Position numbers and translations under genes: made by a program
The notes under the pieces: model-generated
Databases searched by the model: none
Told to the model about the DNA's origin: nothing
Seen by the model: only the letters and a program-made list of their open reading frames with translations
Source: Massospora cicadina
Lineage: Eukaryota; Entomophthoromycota; Entomophthoromycetes; Entomophthorales; Entomophthoraceae
NCBI GenBank assembly: GCA_022478985.1
Contig: JAKSZP010009607.1
Coordinates: 19,030 to 83,029 of the forward strand
DNA: 64,000 nucleotides
Reading direction: 5' to 3'
In this document: piece by piece, positions 43,000 through 56,107 of the stretch
Numbering within the stretch: position 1 is the stretch's first letter
Layout of the letters: each line of letters begins with the position of its first letter

Positions 43000-44207
43000 T
43001 TAATGCTATAGTTAAGAAACTATACGTTTGTATTTTAAGTTTTTTATGTCATATTTAAGCTCAAAATAAGTGATTTTATTCCTTTGCATCTCAAACCTGT
43101 ATGAATAATTTGTATGCCATTGTGCATGTTTTTGTGTTTAAATGGCTTATATTGTAACCACGAAGGTGGTTAAGATAACATTCTACATTTGCAAGTTGAG
43201 ACAAATGCTTACAAATTTGAAATTTTATATTTATGTGAAAATTGTTAAAAAGTAAGCAAGGTGGATCATCCTTGGGACAAATATACTAACTGAGTTTTTT
43301 AGCCTGTGCTGGTTTTGAACCTGTTTGATTCAAGCCCGACCCAGAACGGAGCAGGAGCCACCCCTCTATGCTATCTACTCCCAAAATTGTTAAAACAATT
43401 TGCAAAAAACTGTAGCTTGCAGAGAAAATCTAACTTTAGATATGAAATACGCGCACCCAAATTAGTTAACAAGTGTTTTTATCAATGCAACAGAAAAATT
43501 TGTTCCCCTGTGTAATTAATGTTTTTTCTTACTGTCCATACTTATATTATCACATTTTTTTGTTATATTAAAACCACCAAGATTTCAGAGTCTAGCAGTT
43601 GGTTTTACACCAAGATCAAGAAGTCGCCTGTAAATATGCAACAAGCAAATAAAAGCCTATTACTTTTCTCTTTGACTCTAAGACCTCAACCAAATTATAG
43701 ATTTTAAAAAGTTTGTATGCATTCTGAAATTCTAGTGACTAATTCCCCCTTTTCTTCTGGACTCTGTTTTATGATTATATGCAATAAGATATATTAAAGA
43801 CATGTTAAGGATCACCTTGAACGTTGCCACTTGATCCCTAAACTCCTTGGTATTTACCATTTTTGCGCCATGGGACTTATTGGCAAAGACCTCCTGCAGC
43901 TCAGTCTCCATGATATTATACATGAGAAGACTATACTAGACGTTATACTTTTACTTTAATGTTAGATTTCAAGAATCAGAAAGATGATAATAATCCTATT
44001 CTGGACTGCTTCATTAGTACTCTTAGGTTTTTTTGGCAACCTCCTTTTCAGAAGGTGCCCTCAATGTCCTAGTAATCCTTGATAGCATCAGATGACTCCT
44101 GTCACTAAGTAGGTTTGATTAGAGTGGATTTTCTGTAAGCACATTTTTCTTCTGCCTGTTTATTTTATAACTACTTTTAATCAATAAGTGTATTGTGTCT
44201 TGATATC
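43000..44207. other. Unassigned DNA
   Basis: About 1.2 kb with short frames on both strands (43306-43515 plus, 43519-43707 plus, 43732-43923 minus). None is recognised and no repeat was seen within it. Confidence 0.35.
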
Positions 44208-44540
44208 TTTAACAGACCAAAGCCCGTTACATCACCCTGCCTTGGAAGGCTTTGAAAAAAATGACAAAAGCAAAACCCCAAGAGGAGGATGAGACGTTTC
44301 ATGTAAGTTAAAAAATGGACCACATTTTAGAATCCACAAAAAATAGAATTTTAAGATGGGAAATCTCGTAGAATTGTAGGGAAGCTTAAATACTGAACGT
44401 TGGTAAAATGGGACGATTTAGGGGGAAACAGGACTAAGGTTGGTGGGAATTATGTCTGCGGCATCATATCAATGCGCTATTAATCTGATAAACAGTCAGG
44501 CGTAACCAAATGATCTGACAATATACACCATAAAGAGTTC
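44208..44540 (+). repeat. Diverged direct duplication, unit 1
   Basis: This aligns with 45005-45330 in the same orientation. Shared runs include cccgttacat (about 44,223 and 45,016), acaaaagcaaaa, attytaagatggg, and most clearly gataaacagtcaggcgtaac at about 44,488 and 45,288. The copies differ at many positions but keep order and spacing. The offset between them is about 800 bp. No protein frame is shared. Confidence 0.65.
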
Positions 44541-45004
44541 TGCCAAACAATAGCAAAGTAGGTGCTCAAATTGAGTTGCATTAAGGTATAAATGCCGTAA
44601 TTTTAGTAAAAACAGATAATGACATAACCCTCACAAGATGAAAGCATTAAGGATAGCAGCGAAAGCAGAGTTGGGGATAGCCAGTATTGCGGGCGTTGGT
44701 ATATAGGGCTAATTATAGGCACTCAGGCTTCATGAATCCTTAGCGTGGGTGAGCCCTGAAATGAGCTAATCAACATGTTGAAGTTGGGATCACCTTTAAG
44801 GCCAATAAGCTAAAGTGTGGTAGACAAGTGGGAGGCACAACAGATGGTATGCATTGTGGGGGCATGGAGGAGGGATGCGTTATAGGTACATGCATCTCAA
44901 CTGAGGACATATGGGAGGCAATAGTGTATTGAGCACCTTGGCAGCATGCAGACTTCAGAGATGGTACAGGTAGGGTGGCAAACACGTGTCTTAAAATAGA
45001 TGTA

Positions 45005-45330
45005 ATAGTTGAAACCCGTTACATTTCTTTAATACAGAGATTATTTTAGCAAAGCCAACAAAAGCAAAATCTTGAGAAAAAGGTAATACGTTTTTTTTCA
45101 GATTAGAAAAATGGGCCGCAAAAATGTGGCCAAAAGACCAATAGAATTCTAAGATGGGGCTCACTTATAATAGAGGAAAAGCTTAAATTCTAAAAGTTAG
45201 TAAAATGGGATTCATGATGGGGTAAACGGGTCTAAGGTCGGCACAAATTACAGCTGTGATATCATTTTTGATGACTTTTGAATATGATAAACAGTCAGGC
45301 GTAACCAAATGGTTCAGCGTTATGCACTGA
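45005..45330 (+). repeat. Diverged direct duplication, unit 2
   Basis: Partner of 44208-44540. The 470 bp between the units (44,541-45,004) are not repeated. That could mean an LTR-like or terminal repeat pair around a tiny interior, or a tandem duplication with later loss. The unit starts and ends show no TG...CA termini that I can trust. Confidence 0.65.
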
Positions 45331-46620
45331 TAGGAGGAAGCTGAACTCCATCAAGATATGATCTAAAGTGTTAGTTGCACGAAAATGAATTTGACAATGT
45401 TTTTTAAAATTATATTGTGGCAATACTTATTATTATGCTCTTTATTATCATTTAGATGCACCTCAAATAACTACTGGATGAACTGCAACATGTTATTTTT
45501 ATCAACAAAGGCTATAAAGTGGTTTCATCAAGTTGAGGCAATCAAACCAGCCTTAATACAGTCTACATCTGCCCTGGAAGCCTTTGTTCAGCCTCAAAGG
45601 TGTCCGCCTTCTTCATATATGGATAACAGCTTTTTTTTCCTTGTCTTAAGGGCTTATATCTACTATATCTTGCTTCATTAGAAGCAATCTGCCAATATTG
45701 ACACATAATGCTTTTTAAATTGCCAAGCTAAAGAAGTCACTGGATACCACTGGGTCCTCACTGCCAGTATGGGATGATCCTTCCAAGACTCATATCCACT
45801 TGGTTATTACTTTTGGCTTTCATCTAAACAATTAACATGCTCCAGATCCCTAACCTGGTGAAGAACTCATTGCCCTCAGAGAGGGGTGTACACGCATCTC
45901 AATAGAAAACCCTTCCAATTAATTTCTAACAGCATTGTTGCAGGAGTTGTCCCCTTCCACGCCTCTCTTTGAAACAAACCTCGCCAACCTAAGTATGGCT
46001 AGTTAGCTGGACCCACCCCTGAGCCAGTTAAAGGTAGGAATGTAGCTTTTAAATTGACGGGGCACTCTCTATATTTGTCTTTAATGCTGAGCTCCTAAGA
46101 ATACTACTCATTTTTCAGAAGTAGAGGAGATTAGTAGTTACTTCACCATAATCTCAGATCTTTACATCTTTTTAACTTGAAAGCCTCCTCTGTTACAACA
46201 GGATCTTCCATAGTAGCAGACCCGCGGATGCCCCAATCAAAATGCAACTGTTTACAATCTTACCTTATGATCCACAGCTTACTGAAACTACTAAAAATAA
46301 GTCAATAAGATAGGAGAGATCCAAAATATGCTCCTTTCTTCAATTAGCTTAGAGACCAGCTTAGTCATCTTTTTGAGTGTCACTGAGAGTGACGCATCAC
46401 TACCTTTTACCTATTTACGCGCTGCTATACACTCATCCTCTCAAAAAATGACAACCAGTTTAATAGCCAGGATGTGCAAGTACGTCCCCTTAATGGCTTT
46501 TCAGAACTTCATGAACCTATGGCTAAATAGCATAGCCTACTGGTCTCATCTCTTTTTCTTCTGTGACCATTATATCTTCTTCTGGATATTTCTTGTCATT
46601 GTCTACATTAAAATCTACCC
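45331..46620. other. Unassigned DNA upstream of the pol of element H
   Basis: Two + strand frames of 98 codons (45385-45681 and 46328-46624) are hydrophobic and resemble nothing I know. By position the stretch could hold the leader and gag of element H, but no capsid or zinc-knuckle motif is visible. Confidence 0.35.
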
Positions 46621-46629
46621 TTAGGAGGT

Positions 46630-49160
46630 AGAAATGTTTTACTGATAGACACTTGTGCTATGATTAAAAACCTTAGTTTGGAGCTCACTGAGGCTCTGGA
46701 TCTATATATGTCCCTAGGTTGCCCCAGAAAAGAAGGCGCTTCCCGGGAAATTTCCTCATATAAAATTTGGACACTTGTTTTTTTGGTGGTGATGCTGTTT
46801 ACCAAACGTTTTTTAGCAGTTAAACTCTTACTGTGTTCATTCATCTTAGGGTTAGTGGTAGCAAAAACTTACCTATAGACTTATAGGTAAAAAAGGTTGA
46901 GCTAGCTGAGTCTCTGACATTATTACTGTTATAATTTCAAGGATTGATGAACCCGTCAGGACCTTTTACGCAAAAATGATGGCTGGCGCCCTCTTTGTTG
47001 CTTGTGTATCTGATATTGACGCCCCACATCGCTGGAGTTACCAAAATTTATTGAGTATCACGACAATTCATTTAATACATCTAATGCCCCAGGACTACCT
47101 GTCCATATAGAATTTGACTTTTAGTTAAAGTTAACTGCGGACCTAGTATGATCTCTTTGCTCAATAACCATTTACCCTTAAAGGAATAAGCTGCCTTGGG
47201 GAATGGATTTAAGATATGTTGAATAAGGGTGAGATATTAATAAGTATTCCACAGTATGCTGGCAAATTCTCTTTGTGAAAAGGCAGATGACACGCTTGGT
47301 CTTTGCGTAGGCTATGAAAACCGCAATAATATGACAGTCCCTGACCTATACCCGCTGCCCTTTAAGAATAAGATCACTCATTATGTTGAGAAGTATTGAG
47401 TCTTCAGCAAACATGACTCCCTGAAAGCCTTTAATCAGGTTATAATAAAGAAGGACAGGAGGGCTTACATTTTTCCCTAAAGAGAATGGAATATAGGCAG
47501 TTTTTGTGTCATGCCATTTGGTTTAAATAATGCTATAGCTCTCTTTCAAAGTTTTCTTGATGCTGTATTTAGTAATCCAATAGGAGAATTTGATATTTTG
47601 TACATATATGATATCTTAGTCTTCTCTCCAGACCGCGCCTCCCATGGCCAGCACCTCACAGCAGTCATGGATTGTCTTTTGTGACCAAAACTTCAACTAA
47701 GGATAACAAATGTTTATGTTTAAGTCTTGAGTTACTTTTTCTGGTAACATCATCTTTTTCAAAGGGACATATTCTTGCCCAAACAAGGAGGCCGCCATTA
47801 GTGACTGGGCTACGCCTACCTCCTTATCAGAATTAAGAAGATCCTTAGAGTCTGCAACTTCCTAAAAATTCACGCTGAAGCTGTATGAGGTGGCCGCAAC
47901 CCTCTATGCTGACTTTGTAAAGAATACTCTATGATGAAATGCTGAATGTGATGCTTCCTTCAATGCTTTCAAGTCTTTCCCCTTTTCAATCTTTGTCCTA
48001 TTGCATGCTGATAAAAGACATCCATTTAGCGTTTGAAGAGGCCTTGAACTTTTCTATATGTGCCGTTCTAATGCAAGCTGGTGATGACAGAGTAGAGTGA
48101 CCTGTAGCTTACTTAACCAAAAAGATGTCATTGGCCCAAAACAATTACGCCATCTATGATAGATAGCTCATTCAGAAGTAAATCAGTGAAATACTAAAAA
48201 CCAATTTCATGGAGCTCAATGGCCCCCACTTTTTGGACAGACCATAGAGAACTACTTTAATATAATACCTCAAAAACTACCCACACAACAATCTAAATGG
48301 CTGAAAATTCTTTCAGCATTTGACTTCATATATGACTTTAAGAGCAGCACCAGCATTCTTCCAGATGTACTTTCTAGTAATCCTGAATTTGCACCATATT
48401 CATCCCTCGTGGAGGCACATAACACCCAGTTGCTGATCAGATTTTAGCAATTCATGAGAACTCCCACTCCCAAGTGTCCACTATCCTTTCTCTGACCTTA
48501 TCATTGTATAAGCCTGACATTTCCACTATAGCGTATCCCTTCCAATCCTCTCGGCTAGATATGATAAGTCAAAGCAACCTGTTCTAGGAACAAATCTCTC
48601 TGGACCAAGGATATCGGATTTTAATAGTGCATATTACATCAAGCTAAGTGTTGGTTACCCCAAAATTCTTTAGGGATGAAGTGACCAAGGAGCACCTTGA
48701 CCCCCTGTTCCAGTGATCCAGTAAAAGAAAAAACTACAGAACTCAATAAAAAGTCCCTGCAGCTGGAAAAACTTGACTCTGACGTGACCAAGTACGCTAA
48801 TTCATGCCTGACCTGTAATTGCGCCAAAGCCAGCTTTCAGAAGGCCACTGGCCTCCTAGTCCCCTTCAAGAAATAGAAGGTCCTAGTACTATAGTGACAG
48901 TAGACTTTATTAAGAAACTACCCCCTCTGAAAAGGAATTAATGCTGTTATGGTGGTTGTTTAATGCTTTGCTAAGATAACCCAATTCATCCATTGACACA
49001 CCAGCTTAACTTCTTTCAAAACCACTTAAGTTCTTGTGAACACAATTTCAGACTGAAGAAGATCTTTAAGGTGTTTGTAAGTGATAGAGTCCCCAACTTC
49101 ATGGCCCAGTTTAAAAAGATATTACTGTCTGTTGTCAAAAATGTTGATTCAACTTAAGAT
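46630..49160 (+). pseudogene. pol of Ty3/gypsy element H: protease to integrase
   Basis: On the + strand, a protease start L-L-I-D-T-C-A-M at about 46,640 has the D-T-G glycine changed to cysteine. It is followed by reverse transcriptase (47.27-47.64 kb) with V-P-D-L-Y-P-L-P, F-C-V-M-P-F-G-L-N-N-A and a catalytic loop at 47601-47612 that reads Y-I-Y-D. RNase H traces lie at 48.0-48.4 kb, ending in L-P-D-V-L-S-S-N-P. An integrase zinc site C-L-T-C-N-C-A-K-A lies near 48,810, then the core with A-V-M-V-V-V near 48,950 and V-S-D-R-V-P-N-F near 49,085. It breaks off around 49,160, before the core ends. Stops are frequent. No LTRs were identified. Confidence 0.7.
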
Positions 49161-52100
49161 AACTAATTTTTTAGTTCCTTTTTGTTAATCAGGCAAATTT
49201 ATACCAAAAGCAAATGTCCAAGTCATCATCCCTTGCCACTACTCAGCCCATTTTTTAATCCTCCCAGCCATTTAAATATTGTCATGCGGCGTTTCTTATA
49301 CTTTAATCAGCCTTTTACCTTTTATTGTTACTACTATAACTATTATACTCGTTGTACTCATTGTATCCTTTGTACTCTCTATTGACTGTTCTCCTAAGTT
49401 CAGGACGTCACTGTTCTGTGGCTATGAGATTGACTATACATATTTCTTATTTTTTTAATAGAATCACGTTTTGCCAGGATACTAATTTTTGGAAGTCAAT
49501 TCTGGAGTAAAGTTTTACTGTACCAGGAAGTATAGGAATATATTATTGTGTACATTTTTATTTAATATTTAGTGGATATGACCTTGTTAGGGGACAGATG
49601 TCATGAAAAAAAAGATCAAAGAAGTTAAGTAGGAACTATAAAATTTGCATTAGAATCTTTGCCACATATTACATCATGTGCTCACTACAGAGGCCACCAC
49701 ATTCTATCTTTTTACATTCAAAAACTATTCTATCTCAATACGGAATGTACCCACAAGAAAAAAACTCTAAAAATCCATTTGATTGTGGTCTACATCAGTC
49801 CACTTAGTTTTTCTAAGTTAGCATGAGCTGAAGTATAATGGAACTACATACCCAGTTTTTAGGATATGATTACAACTCCTTAGCCAGAAAACAGATATTT
49901 CATATTAGATGATGTTACTGTGCGGATTCCAAATATTTAGTTATGAGAGCATTTATCATATACTCTCTTTATTCTACGTTGGCATAATCAAGAACAGTTT
50001 CTCCAGGATTATGAGCGATATCACAGTATGAATCATATCCAGCTATTATCTCTCACCAGAAATGCTAAGCTCCTTAAGTGATACAATAAAATAATCCTCC
50101 AGCCATTTGTGCGTATCTCCTAGATGACTATTGGTGGATACCATGAAACAACTATGGAATTATTTAATTAGAATTAGCAAAATGTAGATGCCCTGTGGTA
50201 CCTACATAGCCAACTGGAGAACAGTTTACAGGGTATAGGCAAGCAATGGACTTCAATCATGAACTTGCCAACAAATTTTCCAATGATTGAGTAAACTTAT
50301 ATAAGATGAACTGCAAAGTGATAGAGATCAGCTGGCAATCCTTGATTAAGAGAGGCGTTACCCCAAGGTGGGTCTAAAGAGTAAAACAGTTTTAGTTAGA
50401 GTCCTAAAGCGCTATCACTGTGACACAAGCCGAGGAACATCAAACTGAATCAGTAGAGGAACTCAGACAGTGTACCAAACAAGGGATTAAAGTTGAAGAG
50501 AAACATATTAAAAGTAACTGATTAAGCTACTAGTTTTTTGCAGGAAGTATTGAAATCTTTTCCAGCGTCAGCAAGGATCCGTGTGTCAAAAACTTGAGTC
50601 ATTGAAGTACACCTTCCTTACCTTACATTATTATTTATGAGGTGTACTGAGCGTTAATTATAACTTTTATCAGATTACTTGAGAGCTTTAAGGTACCAAC
50701 ATTGACCAGAAGACCAAAAATACAGAACTCAGATTCTCATTAATACAATTATGGGCTGAAATCACATTGGCTTATCAATTTAAACAGCAAATGGAACAAA
50801 AATTAAAGAAAAGATTCACATGAGAGTGGCGCATAATAACTAATTGAATGAAGGACACTGCAATTGTGAAACCTGAGTTTTAGCTTAGGCCAGACCTGAT
50901 ATAAATGGAGGATAAATCATTGGAGTTGAAGTCCATATATGTCCTAACAATCCATCCTGACGCCTCATGCTGGCTGCACTACTAGACTTACCTCGTTCCT
51001 TCAGGACTCCAGATTAGGATTGGAGTTGCTCTAATGAGCCTAGTAATCCAGTTATTGCATTTTGAAATTGCAATAGGTGAGTTTAGCACAAGCTCATTTC
51101 ACTTAAACAAGTATAAATGTATAAGGACATTATACCCTAATATAAAAGTGAAGTTGGATAGAGAACTAAGCCTTTATTAAAAATATATCACATAGATATC
51201 TATAGTATTTTTATGTACTTCCAGCGGTGGTAATCCATTATAAAGGCGAACAGAAGTCCTCAGATAAAAATTTGGTAACCAGATTTACATTTTATGTTCA
51301 TCTCATGTTCCAGTACAAGGCCAACCAATTTAAACCCTGGAATCTAGTAAATCAGCAATTTACGCTCACTCCCTAAAAATTCTATAGTTTTCTACTTATG
51401 ATGAACTAATAAGCTTTGGTAATCCAACTAAGACTTATTGGTTATCTGTTTAAAGTTAGGTACGGTTTGGCAAGCATATGTCCAAATTTAGGTGCAGCTT
51501 TAGAGTTTGAATCAAATAGGATAATCAAAATGGACTTCGTTTGGTAACTCTGGTTATTTATGCTCTAAGAGAACTGAACTATTTTAGGTACTGGGCATTT
51601 GGCTGAAGAACGGATATGATTGATCTGCAAGAACGTTAGGTTTTTCTTTTCATAAATGTTTAGATTTTGGGTCAAGATTTGCCAGTGGGATATCTGATGG
51701 CGGATTAAGGGTAATCAATTAGAAAAAACTCAGGCGCCATGGAAAGGTATCTATAGTAATTTGATTTTATAGATAAACACTGGTGTCAAGGCTCAAGGGA
51801 TGGAAACTCTCATCTAACTATAATTAAAAATCTTAGTAAATATAAGTAGATTATAATGTAAAACACAGTCAAATGGTTGATCAGACAAATTTAACACCCA
51901 GTACCCATTTTGGTTCTTCCTAAACTGACTTTGGTATTGTTGCCCTTATAATGTCATTCTAACCTATTCTGCAGTTCAAATTCATTAATTATTTAAAGTT
52001 CAATCAAAAAGTTAAGCACAGTTCTTCATAGAGATTCTGAGGATGACCTTACATATAGCCAATAATCTATTCTAAGCTACTACTATGATAAACTTTTTTT

Positions 52101-52560
52101 AATGGTCTAAGTCATGACCTGATCCTCCCTTATCTTTCTCAAGTACAACTGGAGCAATGCAGATTTTTAAAACGCCGTTTTACAAGAAATTGATATTAAG
52201 AGAAGATGGCCTCTTGAACGCCTTTGTTCATGAGTATCCAGTTATAAAAGAATGGAACATGACTAAGTTTATCAACTTGTGTTTACTACAAGGCGCAGGT
52301 ATTATTGCAAGAGAAGGCAATGGCTGAACTTGATGTGAAGTTTTTTTAAGAATGCCATCAAAGTTTCTCTAGTCTGCACCTATCTATTTGTCAGAAAATC
52401 GACTTTGGGATCTGCTAGTTGGCAGGCTAACCAGTATGAAGACTGATCAGCCCTTGCCGTTTTGCCTTAGGCGTTGGGGCTAGCAGCGCCAGATAATCCC
52501 TTGGCATGTCATCTGTGCCATTTCAGGGATCCCTTTTAACCTAAACTACAACCAAAGTAA
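49161..52560. other. Unassigned A+T-rich DNA
   Basis: About 3.4 kb with no recognised motif in six frames. It follows the truncated integrase of element H and precedes element M. It may include the missing 3' end of H and the 5' LTR and gag of M in decayed form, but nothing in it can be assigned. Confidence 0.35.
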
Positions 52561-52614
52561 TAAATAATAAACTTATAATAAAAGTAGAATAGGCAAAGGG
52601 AGATATTTATTGAA

Positions 52615-53200
52615 AATGAAGCGCCAGGTATTTATACAATTTACAAAAGGGCTACTGCGCCCATCACTGACCTATTGGCTCTTCCGCTAGTTCTTCCAGA
52701 CAACCACTTCTCTTCTTCTTCTATTTCTTCTTCTTCTACTTTATCTCTTCTCTGGCGTCAACCCTCTTACTCCATCCTTCCTGATGTCCAAATTAGTTTT
52801 GGTTCATTCTCAGCCTTAAGTCGCCGGTGAGCCATATAAATAATTAACCTAAATAAATGTCAAATTTGGATTTGACCTTCAAATTGATAATAATGCGCCA
52901 GAAACAACTTTGGTTGCTTGCTTTGACTCGGAATATCTCAGCGTCTCACTGACATCTATTTTCTAATCTTGATTATAAATGAAGCACCAGAAACAACCTT
53001 GGCCACCTCAAACTCATGATTGTCAGATCCACTGACATTGGATCAGACAATAAATTCATGGGTAAGTGAATACATTGGCTTTCTGCTGAAAATTCCACAA
53101 CAGACCATGAATGGCCATTGGCGTCAACCACTGATTCTGCTTACTTATTGGATCATCCTCAGCTATTAGTCGCCAGTGAACCTTTTTATTAATTTGGGGC
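52615..53200 (+). repeat. Internal direct repeats, about 350-bp offset
   Basis: A segment at about 52,799-52,832 (ggttcattctcagcc...agtcgccggtgagcc) returns at 53,153-53,186 with few changes, and the ggcgtcaacc stretch at about 52,755 returns at 53,120. A shorter unit around aatgaagcgccag (52,617), aatgcgccagaaacaac (52,891) and aatgaagcaccagaaacaac (52,978) recurs three times. A cttctt microsatellite lies at about 52,712-52,740. The arrangement suggests a decayed LTR or leader region, but its edges are not visible. Confidence 0.5.
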
Positions 53201-53639
53201 CATAGATTGGCCCCACTTGAACCTAAATACCAACTTGGTGGAATACTAATTTTGGCTCAACCCAAATTGGGGAGCAACTAACCAGCAATTGAACTAAATA
53301 CCAAAAAATTCAGTCAATAAACCATTCCACCAAGATTGGCTATATAATTCCAAATAACGCTAAATCATTGGAGGATTCCATCTGGTTAAATCACGACACT
53401 ATTGCCTGCATTAGTAAAGGACTTAATTACCTTAATAATTTTTGATTACTTGTAATGATGTGAAATCTCTTTTAATTCATCCAACGTACAAATGCAAGAC
53501 AACCTCTCTAATTAATGGCAGAATAATGCTAAAAATTCAGTAAGGGCTATTTAACCACAATGCGGATATGTTGTACTTGTTAGGGAATCTCTAAAGTAAT
53601 TTTCTGGATCTTTGACTCCAAAGTCCATTATGCTACCAG

Positions 53640-55490
53640 CTGCCCACATGTAACCTTAAATGTAAATTTTAATTGCTTCGCCTGTAAACGTTGAAGATCA
53701 GGGAAAAAGCAGTCAACAATTTTAATAAAGGTTTCTAATTTCAATTTTTCTTCTATTTTATAAAAAAACTGGAGAAATTCAACCTATATCAAGTATTAGC
53801 TGTAATTAAATCCAGCGCGCAAAGCTCAAGAAGGAAGGCCATAAAATTATTTTACAAACCTTATGCTACACAACTTGCAGAACAATCCCTTTTGAGAAGT
53901 AAGATGAGTCAGACAATCTACACATTGAAATAAGTTAAAGTGACTTTACCATTTTTTAAATTGAACTCATTTTCCATGAATTATCAAGGAGATCAGGGAC
54001 ATTATTGATCAATTTGATACCCCGCTGCTTTTAATTATACACGATTTAGTAACTTTCATATTGCAATTATATTAATACATTTGTAATCTGATTTAGGTCT
54101 ATGCAATAGTTGATAGTGGCACCTCAGTGTATGTAATCTTAAATCATATTGCAAAAACAATGCTTCTGACGTGGCGAATTTTCATCAATATGGAATAGCT
54201 GGTCCAAGCAGCAACATTAGTGAAGAAGCCTACTATTCTTTGCCATTGATGTTTGACTCCCACCAAGTCAGCTCACCTGCCATAGTGTTGCCCAGCAGCA
54301 GCTATCAATTTTCAATTGGTACCTTTTTCCTCAAATTTTATGTAGAAGTTCTCAGTTATGAAGAAAACACCTTTAAGACCCTTAGTCAGTCATTGCATTT
54401 ACATTACTATAAAGAAAAGGAGATTCCTTTTACTAAACGCAAATTATTGTCATTTTAACTTTCACTGATGGATTCATTCCTATTTGTACCATAAAGTTGG
54501 TCCTTGTAGTTGGTCCCCTCCTTCCACCATATCCAAATTAAAGGTATCACTTTATAAGCATATACGATTTGTAAGTTACTTCCTGGTGAGCAGCAGGTTG
54601 CAAACAAGGAATTTTCAGCATCTTATGGAAAGATTATTAGAGAAGTCTACTTTATATGGGAAATTACATATTAAGCCTCACGTGACTCCTGGTTTGATCA
54701 TCCCTAACACAAAGAGATCTTCATTCTTATTAATAACTTCAATGCTTGAAAGATTACTATGAATAAAGGACAGAAAGTCGCCTTCATTTATTTATTATTT
54801 AGAGAAGAAATCTTATCTGTCAAAGGCTTTATAGTTCTATCAGAGTTTATTATGCATTATGCAACTCCAAATGCATGTGCATTTATTTTTCAAAATAAAT
54901 TGGTGGGATTATCAGAGGAATAAAATTATTAAGCCTTGTCTTTATTACAGAAGTTTGCGTAAATATTTCAAGACAGTGAGTATAGTTAGGTTGCGCTAAA
55001 GGAATAATACCCCATTGATACTGGGACATCCAACCAATGTATTCATGGCCTATATGTAGTAGCTGATCCAATGATGTAGTAATTCAAAAAGAGCTTGTTT
55101 ACTTCTTATTCAAAAGATTGAGCATACCATCTCTCAGTCTTTGATCTATTCCTGTATTTTTTAACAAGAAAAAAAGATGGCTTCAACAAATTAGTGATTA
55201 ATTATTGTCAGTTCATATTAAATCACTAAAAATGATTTCTGTTTCTTACAACATATAGATGAGGCCTTCAATCATTTAGGAGGTGTCAAGTATTTTACTG
55301 TTTATTATCTCATCAGTGGTTATTGACATATTGACCTGCCAAAAGATAATGAGAAAATTCTCAATCATCAAGTTCCAGGGATTATATTAACCAACGCACA
55401 TGCCTCAAGTTCTGTGCACCCTCCCACCACCTTTAAGAGAGCCAAGGAAAGATTTTTAGGCGATCTGAAATTAAGTTGCGTTTTAGTATA
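53640..55490 (+). pseudogene. Element M, 5' part: zinc knuckle, protease, reverse transcriptase start
   Basis: A possible broken zinc knuckle (C-F-A-C-K-R) is at about 53,675. The protease active site is clear at 54112-54120 (D-S-G in the context A-I-V-D-S-G-T-S-V). Frames 54171-54458 and 54484-54762 cover protease tail and linker with shifts. From about 55,180 the polymerase is recognisable: a K-K-D-G-like finger region, then the palm with H-I-D-E-A-F-N-H-L-G-G-V-K-Y-F and a R-A-K-E-R-F-L-G-D-L stretch. The reading breaks at 55490, one or two residues into the catalytic loop, where element K begins. It resumes at 61622. Confidence 0.75.
55486..55490 (+). repeat. Target-site duplication of element K, left copy
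   Basis: The bases gtata stand directly before the first LTR base of K and again directly after its last LTR base (61622-61626). Removing K and one copy restores the reading of element M's polymerase across the junction, which supports the assignment strongly. Confidence 0.88.
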
Positions 55491-56047
55491 TGCTGCAATT
55501 CTGATATGACAGAATGATAATACCTAAGTTGTTATGGCGGAATGAGTAGAATCCGCCGAGTTTGATCATGTGTAAGATTAATTGAGCGCCTTAGGATGAG
55601 GCGATATTGGGTGAGAATGTTTAAATATTGGATCGCTTCTAAATGAGGCAATTAGATTTTGATGTAAGATGAATAGTTGGTAAATCGCCTCAAATTAGGC
55701 AAATGTTAATTATATGAATTAGGATCTGCCAGAGCCAATGAGATAAGACGGAACAAATTACTAAGCTGAGGAAATGGTATCATATGAAGTTGCTGATTTA
55801 TTGGCAAGATGAGACAATTGAAGAGAGTGGTTGTTAGTAGTTTAGAGCAAGTGGAACATCAGAGATCTGCTGTATTTATTACATTAAATAAAAGAGTGTA
55901 GTTGGAGCAATTTTTCTTTTTTATTGAAAGTTTATTGTCTTGTTTTGAGGATGACGATTGTCATATTGTCAGCCCTATTGCTCAGTGGGATGAACCCTGC
56001 GCAAAACCCCTTTGGCATATCTTTGAAATACCGCCAAAGTTATAATG
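55491..56047 (+). repeat. 5' LTR of element K
   Basis: It starts tgctgcaattctgatatg and aligns end to end with 61066-61621. Conserved pieces include aagttgttatggyggaatgagtagaatccgcc-like, aaaagagtgtagttggagcaatt, and cagccctattgctcagtggg. The TATA-like site is degraded here (attaaataaaag near 55,885). Confidence 0.88.
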
Positions 56048-56085
56048 GTGATTCTCACTACTGGGGGCCCATTGATCAATTACAC
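56048..56085 (+). promoter_or_regulatory. Conserved leader after the 5' LTR, possible primer-binding site
   Basis: The bases gtgattctcactactggg and the following ggcccattgat directly after the LTR are almost identical after the LTR of copy L (63445-63474). A primer-binding site normally starts with TGG within a few bases of the LTR. Here the first such site, tgggggccc at 56062, is 14 bases away. Confidence 0.45.
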
Positions 56086-56107
56086 AAAAAATCTCCAGTT
56101 TCTGGAC

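Noticed and set aside
50930..51060. A 25-30-residue open stretch that looked polymerase-like
   Set aside because: No motif could be aligned with confidence, and the surroundings are full of stops in all frames.
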